From contig NW_020290062.1 of NCBI RefSeq assembly GCF_003144195.1, forward strand, positions 30,432 to 94,431: a stretch of DNA of 64,000 nucleotides, in the 5' to 3' direction. Origin of the DNA: Ceraceosorus guamensis (Eukaryota > Basidiomycota > Exobasidiomycetes > Ceraceosorales > Ceraceosoraceae). A program made the translations under genes and the position numbers. Below the pieces are notes generated by a model. It was not told the origin of the DNA, ran no database searches, and was given only the letters and a program-made list of their open reading frames with translations. Shown one piece after another: positions 36,624 to 46,879 of this stretch (position 1 is its first letter; each line of letters opens with the position of its first letter).

Positions 36624-37825
36624 TCAAGCGGCAGTTGGAGCCGTAGCTATCGCTTTGAGGACAGACGCTGTGATTGGAGTGATATCATCATACTTGGGCT
36701 TGCGAAGGAGTTCGTCCAGTGCGAGCTGTTGATCCCACTTGACGGTGCTCTCGTCGAAAGTCTCCTCGACTGTGTTTTCGGATTTGGCACCTGGCACGCT
36801 TTTGAGAAGGATGTCGCGGAATTCCGAGTTCGTGACATTTCTGCCTGCTAGCACATAGCGCTTGCCAGAGCTCGAGGGCGTCACAAGGGCTGTGACGTGT
36901 GCATCGACAATCTCTGGCAAGGTTACCCAGGGCAGCCAGTAAGCCGGCACTTTGGTGATGGGATTAGCGGTAGACTTTTGGGTTGCCAAGCTGTATGCGA
37001 TCGCGTTTGTGCTGGTCGTGGGAGGTCCGATTCGTGCGGGTCCGATGACTGCACCAGGCAAGATGGTCGTCAATCGGAACGGATCGCCAGCTGCTTTCAG
37101 CGTCGCCCACGCAGCCTTTTCCGCGAGCGCCTTGGAGGCCTTATAGGAGATGCTGGGATCGTCGGACACTGCGATCTGCTCGTAGGTCGCTTTGCCATAG
37201 TCTGATGCGCCCAGGGTGGTGTTGCGCTCATCAATCCAGGAGGTTGTGAGAGCGCCTACCGAAGATGTCAAGACGAGCTGGAAGTGTGAAGGTGTGACAG
37301 TCCGATGTGAGTTTATACTTCATGTCCCGCTTTTCCGCATGGCTCGCTCGTGCTCACATGCTTGACTGTGCCAGTCTCGACTGCACTAGATACGATGCCT
37401 TTGGCAGCCTCAATCGCAGAGTCCAGGCCGCTTTTCGCATTGCCTGGAGGCACGCAAAACCTAGAGCCGTGAGCCGAATGTTTTCCTCCGGCGCATCGTC
37501 AATCTATCCACTCACCCGTCGCAGCAATGCTCTCTTTGAAGTGCGTTGGAAGTGGAGACGTGGTGTGGATGATGCCGTCGATACCACCCTGCACAGCCTC
37601 ATTATATGCCCCTTGGGCGGTAATTTCGGGCACAATGACGTAGTCTAAACGCGTCTCGTCGTACTCTGCAAAAGCGGCTTTCAGTTCGTCTACACGCTGC
37701 TGAGAGCGAACGGTGCCTCGAACGCGTAGCTTCTTGTCCAGCAGAGATTGGATGATGGCTGCGCCCAAGAGACCGTTTGCGCCGGTGACGAGGATGTAGG
37801 TGGGTGTGTATTGATCGGTAGTCAT
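36624..37825 (-). CDS. NAD(P)-dependent epimerase/dihydroflavonol-reductase-like oxidoreductase
   Basis: Model: complement of join(36624..37277, 37358..37443, 37516..37825), 349 residues; phases close. This is an extended short-chain dehydrogenase of the type that reduces aldehydes, ketones or cinnamoyl-CoA-like substrates. The N-terminal Rossmann motif is TGANGLLGAAI (residues 14–24), with VRGTVRSQQR after the second strand and IIHTTSPLP at the fourth. The catalytic set is Ser near 138 (LTSSVGAL) and Tyr177/Lys181 (ISYKASKALAEKAAW). A substrate-loop landmark is FRLTTILPGAVIGPA. The 29-residue middle exon (NAKSGLDSAIEAAKGIVSSA) is needed to link the two halves. No signal peptide. The true substrate cannot be read from sequence. 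Confidence 0.88.
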
Positions 37826-39157
37826 CTTGATGCGATTGACCGTGGTGGCGTGGACTTCGAATATACTTTGCGCGCCAACTGCTTGCGCGGATGGTGAAGA
37901 AACTAGGGCAAGTCGGGGAAAGCGGTCGGCAAAAGCGATTTGGACTTGCTCGCTCGTGTTTTATAATCGTTTGCGAGAGAGGTTCCAGCAGCATCGTGTC
38001 ACGTCGACATTCAGGAGGGCCATCAAGTTGCGTCATTCACGATGCTGTGTGACGAGGTCGAGCAAAGCTGCCTCTCCAGTCAGAATCGTAGGCGATTTAC
38101 ACGGGTCCGGCTTATCCAGACTTGGTGATTGTGCTTGATTTGTAAGGCCTGCTGAGCTGTCACGGCATTCGTGACTGCTTGACCCTTGCGGCCGTAAGCG
38201 GCTTCGGCAGCAGAGGGTGGGCATCGATCGATTCACGATTGCGCCATTCACGTTTCAGTCGTAATCATCTACTACAGTATCTGCTTTCCTGCACGTTTTA
38301 CTCGTTGTGAGCTTGTGCGTCGATATGCCATGCTATTATTTGACACACAAATCACTGGATGTCCATCCTGATCGCGCCACCCCCCCCATCAGCTGATGCT
38401 TTCCCCTAAAAACTCAAAAACGCTCGAGCACCGCGCGACTGCCGTGTAAGCTGAGCTAATTGTCCGGCATCCGGCGGCACGAGATGTTTGAGGCTGCAGG
38501 CAATGGGCAATTCAGACTGATAACCTGCGCTGCAACACAGATTCCTTGTCTCGTCTCGTTCGCAGTCATGAATCGATTGCGATTTTTGATTATGGTCGCC
38601 GTGGATCGAGGCAAGCCAAAGAGCTGCGTGTGATCGCTCGCGTGAGCTGACTTGACTGACTCTGCTGACACTCACTCCAACTCATGATCATCGTGATTAT
38701 CAGGCTTCAAACTCTTGACTCTTGACACATGACTGGCAAAGCGTCTCAGATTCAATCAAAAATTGATTGTTGTAAATGTCAGCCAGCATGCAGCAATCAC
38801 GTGAATCGAGGCGGCGTGGAAGGCTCGCGCGGCGCAGCACCTCCACATCATGGAGCCGGGAAAGTGACGAGTGGCGCGAGTCGCTTGAACCACTCACGAC
38901 TTGGCATCCTTGCACTCCCACCTCAACGCCTCCCAGATCGACCGTAACGCTGGACTCGCCACCTTGAACCAGCTGTTGGGGACTACCATCCCTGTCCACT
39001 TGCTAAAATTACCAGTCCTCCCCCAAGCCAACAACGATTCTGGACACGCGACACCGCCGCGGACTCCTGATCGCTACTTGAATCTGTCGCCACGCGGCGC
39101 AGAGCTCCCCCCCCCCCCCCCCCCCCCCCTTCACACTTGCTCACCTTGGTGCTGACC
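37826..39157. other. Intergenic interval between the reductase and the WW-domain gene
   Basis: 1.3 kb containing two divergent promoters. No gene seen. It carries ATTCACGATT words (38034, 38224..38255), TGACTC/GACTTGAC words (38645..38730), an ATCACGTGA site at 38796..38804, and a 23-nt poly-C run at 39107..39129 that ends 28 bp before the WW start codon. Confidence 0.6.
39107..39129. repeat. C23 homopolymer just upstream of the WW-domain gene
   Basis: Twenty-three consecutive C, followed by a pyrimidine-rich TTCACACTTGCTCACC and the ATG at 39158. It lies in the 5' UTR or core promoter. It could also be the pyrimidine tract of a 5' UTR intron, by analogy with poly-C tracts in other introns of this window. 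Confidence 0.85.
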
Positions 39158-40087
39158 ATGACCTCGACCAGTGTGCCACCCGATGCGCCACCCTCTTACG
39201 ATGCTGCGGCTACTGCACCAGCACGCGCTGGAGGTGCCAATCCTAACAGTGCATCGTCCACGCCCAGTCGACGACCTTCGCTGATTCCTGCTCAAGATCG
39301 ACGATCCATGGAGGATCTGGGCAGACCGCTGCCCCAAGGCTGGGTACGACAATACGATCCGCGCAACCGGCATCACTTTTACGTCGACACAACTGTTAAT
39401 CCGCCTCGCTCCATCTGGGAGCACCCTCTGGATGATGAGCAGTATAAGAATGCGCATCGCGGCAAAGGGTCCAAGGAGCCCGAGGTGCTGGCGAGCAAGA
39501 GACTCAGCGGATACCACACGGTGGATGAGACCACGGATGAGGAAGGTTCACGCGCCGATCCGAATGCAGGGCCGAGTGCAAGCGCTTCGGGAACGCGTCA
39601 GCACGAGACGATGGGTAGCCACTCGGCGAATCAGGATGCGCAGAGCGGTAGCAAGCCGGCTGCAACAGGCGTGAAAAAGTTTGGACAAACAATGAAGAAC
39701 AAGATGACGGGGACGACGCATGCGGAGCGCGTGGAGAAGCGTCGCAAGCAGAGGGAAGCGGAAGAGGAAGCGTACAGGCAGCATCAAGCCATTCGAGCTG
39801 CGCTTCATCGAGCTGCGCAGACTGGTCAGCCGCAGCTGCTGGGTCGGGATCAGAGGGGCAGAGACATTTTTGCTCAGCCTCCACCCAGCATGGACCCGTA
39901 CGCTGCACCATCCTTGGGTTACACGCCTTACCAGACAGAGACCGCATATCCATACGGACCCGGAACTTACGCCGCACCGTACGGCCCCTATCGACGCAGA
40001 CCTGGATACGGATATGGAGGAGGCATGGGTCTGCCCATCGCTGGTGGTCTCATGGGCGGTCTGCTTCTCGGTGGCCTCCTATTTTGA
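39158..40087 (+). CDS. WW-domain protein with a Gly-zipper C-terminus
   Basis: Single exon, 309 residues, ATG at 39158. After a short PPxY-containing start (PPSYDAAA) lies one WW domain near residues 60–95: LPQGWVRQYDP, HFYVDT, PRSIWEHPLDD, with both Trp and the central aromatic residues. WW domains bind Pro-rich PPxY/PPLP ligands. A basic helical segment follows (AERVEKRRKQREAEEEAYRQ), then a Tyr/Pro/Gly-rich region and a terminal hydrophobic Gly-rich stretch (GLPIAGGLMGGLLLGGLLF) that could insert into or associate with membranes. The protein carries both a WW domain and a possible PPxY ligand, so self-interaction is conceivable. No further family assignment is justified. Confidence 0.85.
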   Translation: MTSTSVPPDAPPSYDAAATAPARAGGANPNSASSTPSRRPSLIPAQDRRSMEDLGRPLPQGWVRQYDPRNRHHFYVDTTVNPPRSIWEHPLDDEQYKNAHRGKGSKEPEVLASKRLSGYHTVDETTDEEGSRADPNAGPSASASGTRQHETMGSHSANQDAQSGSKPAATGVKKFGQTMKNKMTGTTHAERVEKRRKQREAEEEAYRQHQAIRAALHRAAQTGQPQLLGRDQRGRDIFAQPPPSMDPYAAPSLGYTPYQTETAYPYGPGTYAAPYGPYRRRPGYGYGGGMGLPIAGGLMGGLLLGGLLF

Positions 40088-41276
40088 GCACGCCACGCAC
40101 AGAGATCACACGCCACATGTCGTGTGGGGAGCCCACGACTGACGAGCTGTCAACGCGCGTTCGGTGCCGAGCTCGTGATCGTCGAATGATGAGTGTGCAA
40201 CAGATTGCAATTGATGCTTTGATACCGCGCCTGATTGTGGTTATGCTTTGCTTCGAGGCGGTGTCTCTTTAGAATCAGGTGTCCTTTAGCGTGGCTTGCA
40301 GAGTCTGCGCTCAGCCGGACCTGACTCAGTGACTCATTCAAGACTGCTCGTGACTCAAGACTGTAACTCATCGCTGATGCTGAGTCAGCGCTGAGACGCG
40401 TTCGCACACGCGCGCGCGCGCGCGCTGAGCAAAATCATGCGATCGCGGCTGTGCAAAGCAACCGCGCGTCTGCTGCGCAACTCACACTCACGTCTTTCAC
40501 TCAAAACTCTCCCTCGCGGGTGAGGGTGAGATGCCATGTGGCCATGGATGGACAACTTGATGATATGCTCTTGGCAAAGTAGTTCGAGCGTCCGCGTCTG
40601 TCCGACGAAGAGAAGAGGGAGAAGGTTCAAAGTCACAAGTGCTCCCTCGAAAGCTTACGCAGCACTCACGTGACTGGCACTCGCACCTCGCAACTCTTGA
40701 CTTTGACTGAAACCGGATCTCTGCCTCCACTTGGCGGCGGCGCAATTGGAGGCGTGGGTGGGTGGGGCATCTGAGCACACACGGACGAGCGCGTGAATGC
40801 AATGCGCTCACGCTCGTTACTTGCGTGACTCATCCTGCACGCACGCGCGCGCATGAGTCGAGCGTCAGTCAGGCACGCCCAAGGGTGAGCGAGCGAGCAT
40901 GCAAGCAAGCATCTGTCAATCAATCACAATCATCAGCGTGTCCTTCTCCCTCTCACTTCAACAGCGCTGATCCATGCTCTGCTTCAGCGAATGACAGATC
41001 CATCCGCTTGACATCGTCCGCATCGTCACATGGTACATCGTTATCCACCTCTTTGCTGCTGCCTTCCGCCCTAGCACCACCCACCTCACGCATCCCTCAG
41101 TGACTGCATGCAACCGAGTGGAACTCCATCCCAGAGACGATGACGAACCCATGACTAGCCGATGACCCTAAACACTTCCCTCGGGATCAGCATTCACGCC
41201 CGACTTCTGTGTCCTCCGTTTCCCCAAGCAGCAAATCGCCAGCATCCCTGGCAGGACGCGTTGGAGAGCGGTCAGG
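40088..41276. other. Intergenic interval upstream of the PIN-domain gene
   Basis: 1.2 kb without a supported gene. It includes a (CG)n run near 40409..40425 and CACGTG at 40667..40672. TGACTC/TGAGTCA words are dense (40327..40395, 40827..40855), including a Gcn4/AP-1-like TGACTCAT near 40826. It contains the promoter of the PIN-domain gene. Confidence 0.55.
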
Positions 41277-42970
41277 ATGCCACCCGTTCCTTTGACCAGC
41301 GTCAGGCTGCCTCCGCCCGTCCGAGCGCAAATTCAGGCGGAGGAGAAGCATGCGAATGAGAGCGCTCAAGGGGCCAAAAAGCAAGGGCCAGCAAGGGCTA
41401 GTGGCGAGGAGAGAGATGCTGCTGTGGAACCTCAAGAAAAGGTGAGCAGAGTCCCCTGCGACGCCCGCGCGCGTGTCTTGTCAGTTCCATCGCTAACCTG
41501 AGCCCCTGTCCACACCTCGACTGGAATGAAGAGCATCAAACAAAAATCATTGTGTCAACAGATGGGCGCTCTCTTCCTTCAGCATCGTGTGCGTCAGCTA
41601 GAAGGACAGGTGGACGATTTGGAGTACAGTCGAAGCGCTTCATCTTCGGCCCCGGCCACAGCTCGCTCGCTCGGCAGAGAGGCAAACACGCGGCCAGGTG
41701 AAGGACGTCACAGCTCTACGGCCAGCAAAGAGCCTCTGCGCAGCAGTCGCGGCGATTCGTCCGCGACTCAACCTCAAAGTGCGCTTTTTGATCATTCACG
41801 TCGCGCGAGTGTCAAGACGTACATTTTGGACGCAAGCGTGCTCATCTACTCGCTCAGGAGCGTACACGATTGGCTCAAGACGTCCGACGTGCGCTGCATT
41901 GTGCCGACAGAAGGTGCGTGGTTGGATCAAGCGATGCGGCTTGGCTTGCTGCTCGACTCACGATTCCATGCGCTGCCTCACAGTCGTTTCCACTCTGGAC
42001 ATCTTGAAGAAAGGCCAACACCCCCTGAATGCAGCCGCGCGCAAGGCCACCCGCTTTCTCGAAGACAGGTTCGCTTCACCAGCGCCTGACGGGTCAATGC
42101 CTAGCGCGGGCTTGGTACCGCAAGCCACAGCACCGCCTTCCATCACTTTGGACGAAGCAGAACTGCTGCGCGAAGCATGTGCGGAGGCCGATAAGCAAGC
42201 GTCACCTCTCCAGCGCACGGGAAACCACGTCAAATCCGATACGCTGGTACCCAACCTCACCCAGAGCGGAGCAACTCGCAGATCCTTTGACTCTAGCAAG
42301 AGCAAGGGCAGCTCGACGGGGAGTCCTACTGTCCGCTCTCCAACATTTGACTCTTCAGGAGGTCCAGCTGCCAAACGTCGGAGTCGAGGCCAAAATCGAT
42401 CGCCTCGCTTTGATCCCATGCAGCTCACGGCTGGGTCTACATTGTCTTTGTTCGATGCACCAGTGTGGATACGCGCGACCCTCTTATGCGCTTTGAGCTT
42501 CTTGCCTGGAGACGCTCAGTTGACTGTGGCGCTACCTCCACCTTCGCTCGCTGCAGTCACAACTTCACCTCAGGACAGCGCCGCAGCCAACAGTGAGCTG
42601 CCAAAGCATGTCGAAAGAGCAGATGGAGGTATCACGCAAGCGTACGCCAAAGCACACGGACTGGATACGCACATCTGCTCCACCTCTGCCAGCTGGCTCC
42701 AGCTGGAGCCCGGAGCCATGCGAAATCCGCTGGCCGTCGAAATTGCGGCCGAGGGGGGTGATCAGGTCTCAGCGCCGGACTCGGACCAGACCCTTCACCC
42801 TGCCGACGACTTTGCTGCACCTGCTTTGGGACTCGACTTGGGCAGCGCTCCTAATTTCAGCAAGGGAGGGTACGCTCGAGCTGCACAAAATTCCCACACT
42901 GGAGTCCGTAGACGATGAGATGTCTGCGCGGAATCCCGCCTCTCCAGCGCAGCGGTCATTGGGTCGTTGA
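41277..42970 (+). CDS. PIN-domain protein (Nmd4/SMG-like)
   Basis: Model: join(41277..41441, 41562..41913, 41984..42757, 42865..42970). PIN domains are metal-dependent ribonuclease folds, and in fungi this type resembles Nmd4 of nonsense-mediated decay. The domain starts in exon 2: VKTYILDASVLIYSL supplies the first conserved acidic Asp. The exon 2–3 junction restores CIVPTE|VVSTLDILKKG, then AARKATRFLEDRF. A Gln-rich helix (QHRVRQLEGQVDDLEYSR) precedes the domain. A Ser-rich basic linker follows, then a second hydrophobic block (IRATLLCALSFLPGDAQLTV). The last intron is a choice: splicing 42758..42864 gives an ending ...GTLELHKIPTLESVDDEMS. Reading through stops at 42918 with a less protein-like tail. 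PIN call good, gene name not. Confidence 0.75.
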
Positions 42971-43452
42971 TTGTTTCTGATTCGCCATGTATTCTTCATC
43001 TTTGCTCCTCTCATCATGATACCCAATGCATCCGTAGCTGTAGACTGGCAATGTGAGCCATGTTCTGCGCCCCCCTTCAATGGGCTCGAGATTATCGCGC
43101 AGCACGGGACTCCGCCCAACTGCGGACGAAGAATGGCAGGTAGCTGACAGAAAGCAGCGTTCATGATATGTGAATCCGACGCGGTCTCAAAAAGCCGCTA
43201 TATCGAGTCATAGCTAAAGTTGACCTCAAGGCGAGTTATGTATCTAGATGGGCGCACGCGCTATTGACAGCGCCTTTGAGTGCCTGCCTGCTTTGCTGTG
43301 GTCCCCTGCGCATTCCCTGTATGTGCCATGCGCAAAGTGACCGCACCTCGATTTAGATTACTGACACCAATCCTCACTCTCACCAGATACTTCCAAGAGA
43401 TCCGTACTAAGTGCACAGAAATTAAGGCCCACACATCACGTGCGAGACAATT
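42971..43452. other. Intergenic interval at the left edge of island B
   Basis: No gene seen. Contains the 3' flank of the PIN gene. Sequence becomes visibly more AT-rich from about 43.0 kb. No terminal inverted repeat or obvious target-site duplication could be identified by eye. Confidence 0.5.
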
Positions 43453-45664
43453 TCAAGCAAATCTGTGAATTCCTGGCCGTGACAACGCTATTGGTACATG
43501 CAATGATAAGAAGGCACACACATATCCAGCAAACGCAAATAACGCAAATCCAGCAAATGCAAATCCAACACTTGGAAGGTCCAACAAAGACAGTGATGAG
43601 GATTCAGCATCAGCAATGATACAAAGACGAGCACAGGGTGCATCTAGCAACTGCACAGCGCAGCGTCCGTTGGGCATGAGGTGTTCACATAGATGGACTT
43701 GACCTTGGTGGGCATCGAGGTGCTCAGGTAGGGTCATTCTGACCAGGCGCCAGGCATGCGGATTGCCATACACCTGTAAAGCAGCTGCACAATACCCGCA
43801 GTGACCTTGTCCATCCACATCAAGCAGCACGGCTTGAAGACCTTGCTGATGGAGTATGCGCCAGCAGGGCACCAAGTCTTCCAAGCTAGTTGCGCGTCCT
43901 GTGGGGTGTCCACCGTGATAGTCAAGTGCAGGCTGATGATACAGTGTCCATCCAAAGGCGACCACATCTGTCCAGCATGTGTGGACAATCTCTGCTTTGA
44001 GCTGCAGAGCTGCTTCTCCTTGAAGAAGAGAGCTTGAGGCAACAGATGACGCACCCGCGCGGTAACCAGACCAGCAAAATTTGACAATAGGTAGACTACT
44101 GTTCTCGTCCTCCTGAGCATCAAAACTGTTGACTGTCATGGCCAGGTGCTTGTAGCAGTTGCTCCACTTGCCAAGATGCTCTGGATGGGCCAGATTGCCA
44201 AGGTGCGCCTCGTGCAGCTTGGGCGTACTCTGGTACGCTTCTGGGAAGATGGAGGCTTGCCAAGCCACCGCCTCCTCCAGCAAACCAAAAGCATCTGAAA
44301 AGCTTCTGTTATTGCCTCTGCAGACAACAAACCAAGATTTTGCTGCCCTGCTTGTAGTACCACTCCCCAAAGCTCAGCCAACACCTGCCTGCGGGGATTG
44401 TGTCTGCCTGCCAAACCGAGCTGGTTGTTGGGGCTTGTCGACCTGTGAAGGTTGCAGTAGGGTTCATGACTGGCCATGTGCACCATTACATAGCGCCTGG
44501 GTCTGTCCAGAAGCTCATGGCCTGGTGCACATCGGAGCAATCCCTCTCCTTGCGCTTCACTGCGCGCAGTACCTGGAAGGGAGCCAAGGCAGTACCACTG
44601 CGCAAACCTGAGCCAATCGGCCTCAAATTCTGCGTGCACAACTTCTCAGCACAGCATGAGGAATGGCTCTCATGGCGCAAGTGTGCTCCGTACGCAGAGC
44701 AGTACAAGCTCAACATTGTACTTGGCTGGGATGCTCTGTGTGCGGCGGTCTTTGAATCAAGCGGATTGTACTATCTGTGTCTGTGTACTTTGAGCAGCTA
44801 CAGGCAGATGGAAGCAATAACAGCTGACCGCAGCGCAGGCGCAGCAACTTTCTGCCACGCACCCAGTCATGCCTACAGCCTGGTTGAAGAAGACAGCTTT
44901 GAGCTCAGCTCTGCATGCCACAGTGCACTTGTCAGCCATCCAGGCAATCTCTTTGGTGCTGCAGCAAACATCAGAGGGAGCATTTGGATCTGTCGCATAC
45001 GCATTGGCCCAGTTGTACACTCCTTCCAGCAAGTCAAGTAGAGGCGATGCGCGTGGTGATGATACTCAAAGCGCAGGGGAGTTGGTCAGGAGTGTGTCGG
45101 GCTCTGCGCAGACAGCATTGGTGGGCAGGACGTAGCCCTGCAGAGCGACAGGAAGGAAGTGAGAAGCAGGGTACCTGGGAGCGCAAAGGAGTGACTGCTC
45201 TCCACATTTGTCCTGTAACTTTGGCCAACACCCTGAGCCAGCTCTGTAGCGTCCAGCAGTTGCTTCAGCGCAGTGATCATTGAGCTCTCAATCATCTCTT
45301 GGTGTTCCTGCGCATCAACAAAGAGTTGTACAACGAGCTGACCTACACGCATCAGGAGCTGGCATTGGCAGAAGCAGGTGCATTCTCCCGCTCCAAGCTC
45401 ACTGAGCTTCAGCTGTACCGCGCGCATTGCTCTGTCCTGCTGCATGAGCTTGTTATGCCAACACCGTAACCTCCAGCGTCTTTGTTCAGATTTTGACATT
45501 GCACACTCCGACTCACAAACCCAATTTGAGGCGCAAGCGGTTGAAATTGAAGAGCTCTGTGCGAGTCTGTAGACACCTTCAAAGCGCAGTGGACCTTGCT
45601 CTTCTCTGCTTGTGCGGTAAGTGAGAGCAGCAGCACCAGACATCCGCATCAGCTTCAATAGCAC
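43453..45664 (-). pseudogene. Interrupted gene ending in an OTU-protease-like domain
   Basis: The best frame (43453..44370) encodes NRSFSDAFGLLEEAVAWQAS, then an OTU-like core VDGQGHCGYCAAALQVYG followed by HAWRLVRMTL, the pattern of OTU cysteine proteases found in many transposons. The normal catalytic Asp three residues before the Cys is replaced by Gln (QGHC), so activity is doubtful. Upstream minus-strand pieces at 44757..45032 (GVYNWANAYATDPNAPSD) and 45086..45664 are protein-like but lie in other frames, with stops between them. No start ATG with a clean exon chain was found. Likely a decayed mobile-element gene. Confidence 0.4.
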
Positions 45665-45995
45665 GCTCGCACTTGCTTTCCCCTTGATTCAATGGACACC
45701 CACGCCCCAATTCTGCCTTTCTCCACCTACTCCCTTCTCTGCCTACTCCCTTCTCCGCCTACTCACCACCTCGTCTATCTGCTGTTGCCATCTCATCATG
45801 TTACAGTCTTCCTACTCGGACATCCAATCCAATGGCCATTGCAGCGGCAGGGGTGAGGAATGCCAATTGCATTTTGGCTTGTGCCGCCGTCGTCATTCCC
45901 CAAGGACCAAGCAGCATTGCTGGCACTCAACGCAGTTTGCTCCCTGGACATAGCTATGATGGTGTATCCAATCTCAGCCAATCCTCCGGTCTCCC

Positions 45996-46879
45996 TTGCC
46001 GCGTGCAAGACCGCAGGGCCCAGATCAAGGATCTGTGGAGGGCTGTGGACCTGCTGGTGCGAAGTCCCAAGGCGAGAAGATTGTGACCCTGGAGGAAGAG
46101 AAGACTGCTCGTCAGGAGGAGCTAGCGGAGCTGCGCAAAGAGTCAGAAGCGGATCCTGGCTCAAAAAGCCGTGCTCACATGAACAGGGAGTTCCACAGCG
46201 CAAGCGTCAACTACATGCTCAAGTACATCATGCCCAATGTATGACACGTGACTGTGCATCATGCACGTCATTGCCCCTATATGTACTTAGAGAAAACATC
46301 CATTGTGTTGTTGACTTGGTAGCTTCTTACCACCACCTTGTCTGACTTACACCCAATGCTCCTGCAGATCAGCAATTGTCAGCTGTGTCGATGAAGGACT
46401 TTGCCTACACCAACAAGTGCCCGAACAATTTCGGCACCTTTTGCAAGCGCACAACCTCCACAAATCCTTCTCGAGACCAGCTTGAGGCGATTCTGGCCAA
46501 TGCACCAAATCTTCAGCCCCTTTTGTGTGCCAGTGAGAGAAGGGAGATTTTCATGGCAAAGTGGCACCAAGCGCGCAGAGAAAATTATGCTCTGATTGTC
46601 CAAGCATTCGAATTTGGTCTGGAAGAGGCCAGAGTTTATGGAGCAGTCAGACACAGGATGTCCAAGGAAGAGATTGCCAACAGTCGCGCAAGCAGCACAC
46701 GTGCGGCTTGCTCGCTCTCCCATCCCCTCTCCTCCATCCTTTTCACCTTTGCTCCCCTCCCCTACACTCTCCCACACAGGCACTTGCCCTTGTCATCTTC
46801 CTTTCTATCTTCAACAATCCAGAAGATGGGCCAGCTGTCAGATGCACTCGCTCTCCCTCTTCCTCTTCTTGTCCCTTAA
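45996..46879 (+). CDS. Orphan spliced frame in island B
   Basis: A first piece (45996..46238) encodes a charged helix (EKIVTLEEEKTARQEELAEL) ending NYMLKYIMPN. Removing a 134-nt intron (46239..46372, GTATGA...ATCAG) joins it in frame to QLSAVSMKDFAYTNKCPNNF and then LQPLLCASERREIFMAKWHQ, EFGLEEARVYGAVRHRMSKE. The 5' start is not an ATG, so the gene probably begins further upstream. The 3' part after about 46690 is low in coding character and probably intronic. No family recognised. Confidence 0.35.
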
